Shown here piece by piece: positions 61,401-64,000 of a stretch of 64,000 nucleotides of DNA (positions within the stretch are counted from its first letter, which is position 1; each line of letters begins with the position of its first letter). Below the pieces are notes generated by a model that worked only from the letters and a program-made list of their open reading frames with translations, ran no database searches and was not told the DNA's origin. A program made the translations under genes and the position numbers. Source of the DNA: Elysia crispata. Taxonomy: Eukaryota; Mollusca; Gastropoda; Plakobranchidae. Where the stretch lies: positions 27,501-91,500 of the forward strand of contig JAWDGP010006875.1 of the NCBI GenBank assembly GCA_033675545.1, in the 5' to 3' direction.

Positions 61401-64000
61401 TAATTTTGTTTTATTTTATAAAATTTTTGTTGAGTTTTCTATCCCAAAAGCTTTAATCACTGATTTTCAATGAAAAGTTTTGATGTTTTATTTAAATTTT
61501 TTATTTATTTTTTTTTTACTGTTATTGGGATGCTCAGAAGGAATCAAGAATAAGGCTTGCTCAATACATCCATCCAAGAGTAATAATTCTCATGTCATTT
61601 TCTTTTTTTTTTTTTTCAATTCTGATACCAGTATGTTGCTGTTTCATTATTTACAAGTCATAATCAAAGCAATCTATTTTTGTCACATTGTTTGTTCAGA
61701 TTATCATTATTTTTTTTTTTTAATATAAACAATTTTTTCCTCCCAAATGATTTAACCATTCTCTTATTAGTTTTGCTAGTAAACTTAACTGATCATGACC
61801 ACAGGTGGCTATCAAAGTCTCATATCTAGAAACTCATTGTTTTGAATCAAGGGTAGCATTGGTACTTACTGCATTAATATCAACAGAAAATTGTTTTGAC
61901 TATTGGTAACTTAAGCATTGTGGCCTTACATCATGTTCAAATGTTTTACCCTTCTTAAACCAACAGCCCTTGTAAAGTTTCCTCCTCTTTCCCATACTTT
62001 TTAAGAATGTATTGAAAAATTGACTTCACAAGTATTTTTTTTTTAAATAATTGTCGCTACTGAGAAGTTTCAGAAAAGAATTTTTTCTAGCTAATCTGAT
62101 AATCTGAATGTACTTATTTTGATTGGAAACAGAAAAAATAAAATTTAGTCTTATTCATTTTTAGAGGGTCACCTTCATTTGCTAGGATAGTCTAGGCATA
62201 TCTAATGAAAATGGGTTATGTGTTAATAAAAATGTTTAATTGTTCAACATTTCTTGATTTTCTCCAATGGAATTGGTAGTGTTAAAAAAAATGAAGAATC
62301 ACGTGATTGGGTCACTTAAAGCTGCTCTTTGAAAGTGTCCCTTGCACCGCAGAGCTAGAGATTTTTATTTTAATTTTTAGCACCAGTATTTTCATTATTA
62401 TTTTTAGCAGTTCATGATTATGTCAAGCTACTAAGAATAAAAGAAGTGAAAGAGAAACCATTGTCTATTTAGTGATAATATCTTTCCCAATGACAATAAT
62501 TATAAAATTGCTTATCTTATTCCTCGGCTGTCAGTTCTTGACCTTGTTAATTATGTAAAATCTTATTGCAATTATCAATGCAAACATTGTTCTAGCCCAA
62601 AATCGCATTACCTCACGAGGCTTGGTCTGGCCATAAATCCCTTATCAATGTCACTGTTGTAAATAGAGATAACATTGATGAAAATTTCATCTGGTGTCAT
62701 CTCAAGGACTTGACCCACGACTCCATTTTTTGTTTTTGCTCACGTGATGTGATCAGGTGCTGGTTGTACCATTGTACTATCACCATCCTATGATTTATGA
62801 ACAAACCAGCTTTCTTTGTAGTTAGGATAGGAGCTTGGACTGGAGATATAATGACCTAGATCTATCTTTAGATTTGTAGGTTAAACATGGTGCTAAATGT
62901 GTAACATTGTGTCCATGGTTTATTATTAGTGAAAATTAAATTGCTACTCTTTATTTTTAATTTCTCCACATTTTAATGCAAACTGGCTTTGGTTAGGGTG
63001 CTCAAAGAATATATTCACTCTTTTTCTTTAAGTATTCAAGGCTTGTTTGCCTATTCTCTTTCAGTCAGAGGCCTAAGTTTTGTTTATGAAGATCCAAACA
63101 TCACAAGCAGTGATTGAGTAGTTAATGTTTTAATCATGTGGATAAATTAAAATACATTTACAATATAAATACACTATTGAAATATACTCACTGTGCATTT
63201 GATGCATTATATCAAAACATCCTTTGACAATCCTTTCTCTTGTAGTAGATCATGATGGCCAGTAAAGCTCATAACTTTCAAAATCTTCAAACTCCTATTC
63301 CTTCAATTCAAAATGACGTTGCTACAGTATTTAAGCAACCGAGTAAAAGAAGGATGGAGACCATTTATTATTAGATATGTAATTATGGTTATGCCCAACC
63401 TTTTTTTTTTTGGCCTGTGCTTGAAAATTACTTTTCCTTAAAGATATATACTTTATTGCTACAATTATGGCTGTGAATAATTATTCAAATATGACAAATT
63501 ATTTAGTTGATCTTATATTCTGATGTATTTATTCTCATCTAATGCTATAGATAAGAAAAATTTATTTTGAATAAAATTTAAATATTTTCATTTGAAGTTA
63601 AATTTTTCTGCTTGTGTGTTGAGTGCTATGCTGTAAGATAAACAGGACCATACTGTTTTGAAACAAAAATTTTCTTTATTGACACAACTTGCTGTTTATA
63701 TTTGCTCAATAATTTCACCCTTTGGTAAAACAAATTTGTTTAGCAAATACTTTTTTTTGAAAAAGTTTTTCCTGATCCATTTTTAAATCAATAAGAGCTA
63801 AAATCAAATTATAGATGCTATATTTGGTATCCAATTTTTATGTTAAGAAATTTTTTCTCTTTGGCTAGTAATTGAAATATTGATTAATGTACGGAGCAGC
63901 TTCATTTGAAACAATTTTTTTCCTTTTATATTTTAAGTTTGTGACTTTTCCTTTCAGTTACCACTTTGAAGATAAGTACTGAAAATCAGGAATATTTATT
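58491..64000. other. ABHD6 3' UTR and downstream DNA; no further gene seen
   Basis: AT-rich sequence without splice-supported open frames. Open frames of up to 103 codons at 60485-61456 are T- or Phe-rich and match nothing I recognise. AATAAA occurs at 59090-59095, about 600 bp after the ABHD6 stop; later sites are also possible. Confidence 0.4.
59090..59095 (+). other. Candidate polyadenylation signal for ABHD6
   Basis: AATAAA within TATCAATAAAGCCC, about 600 bp downstream of the stop. Chosen because it is a canonical hexamer at a usual 3'-UTR distance. Transcript data would be needed to confirm use. Confidence 0.35.

Overview
The window looks like nuclear DNA of an invertebrate animal, most likely a mollusc and possibly a gastropod. 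That is an inference from intron-rich genes with animal orthologues, high AT content, many long (TC)n/(GA)n tracts and the mix of decayed transposons. No species can be named from the sequence alone. There is no sign of operons, ribosome binding sites or CRISPR.

Two genes can be reconstructed completely by joining exons at GT..AG sites. WDR82 lies on the minus strand (coding exons 18287 to 5864; 9 exons, 313 aa). An ABHD6-type monoacylglycerol lipase lies on the plus strand (49854 to 58490; 8 coding exons, 349 aa) with its Ser-Asp-His triad intact. The left edge (1-228, minus) holds the first coding part of a class A GPCR that continues outside the window.

Between WDR82 and ABHD6 (about 18.3-49.8 kb) the DNA is accessory. 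It holds a decayed GABA-B receptor-like fragment (24.2-25.7 kb, plus), remnants of one LINE family at four places, a decayed ORF of an invertebrate repeat-associated family (27.0-28.1 kb, minus), a FAR1/ZSWIM3-like gene fragment (44.3-45.1 kb, minus), Tigger/pogo-like remnants and a short unrecognised ORF at 46.0 kb.

The most striking structure runs from about 28.1 to 43.1 kb. Two long, diverged inverted arms (28201-31185 and 38805-43100) flank a 7.3-kb array of a 54-bp satellite (31451-38797, roughly 135 units). Part of the array shows a higher-order shift of exactly 2042 bp. Both arms carry the same LINE tail at the matching position and the same small ORF with a CxxC-x22-CxxC zinc-ribbon-like motif; the ORF is intact in the left arm and has a deletion in the right arm. 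The outer ends of the arms run into (TC)n/(GA)n tracts. This is the best candidate for an undescribed element: a giant foldback-like or palindromic repeat with a satellite loop.

The two intact genes are housekeeping or metabolic and unrelated to each other. WDR82 serves H3K4 methylation and transcription termination complexes; ABHD6 hydrolyses monoacylglycerols such as the endocannabinoid 2-AG. Introns and flanks hold MITE-like elements, including one family with GGCCCAAC-containing terminal inverted repeats present in both a WDR82 intron and the first ABHD6 intron. Statements of similarity were made by eye; no database search was run.
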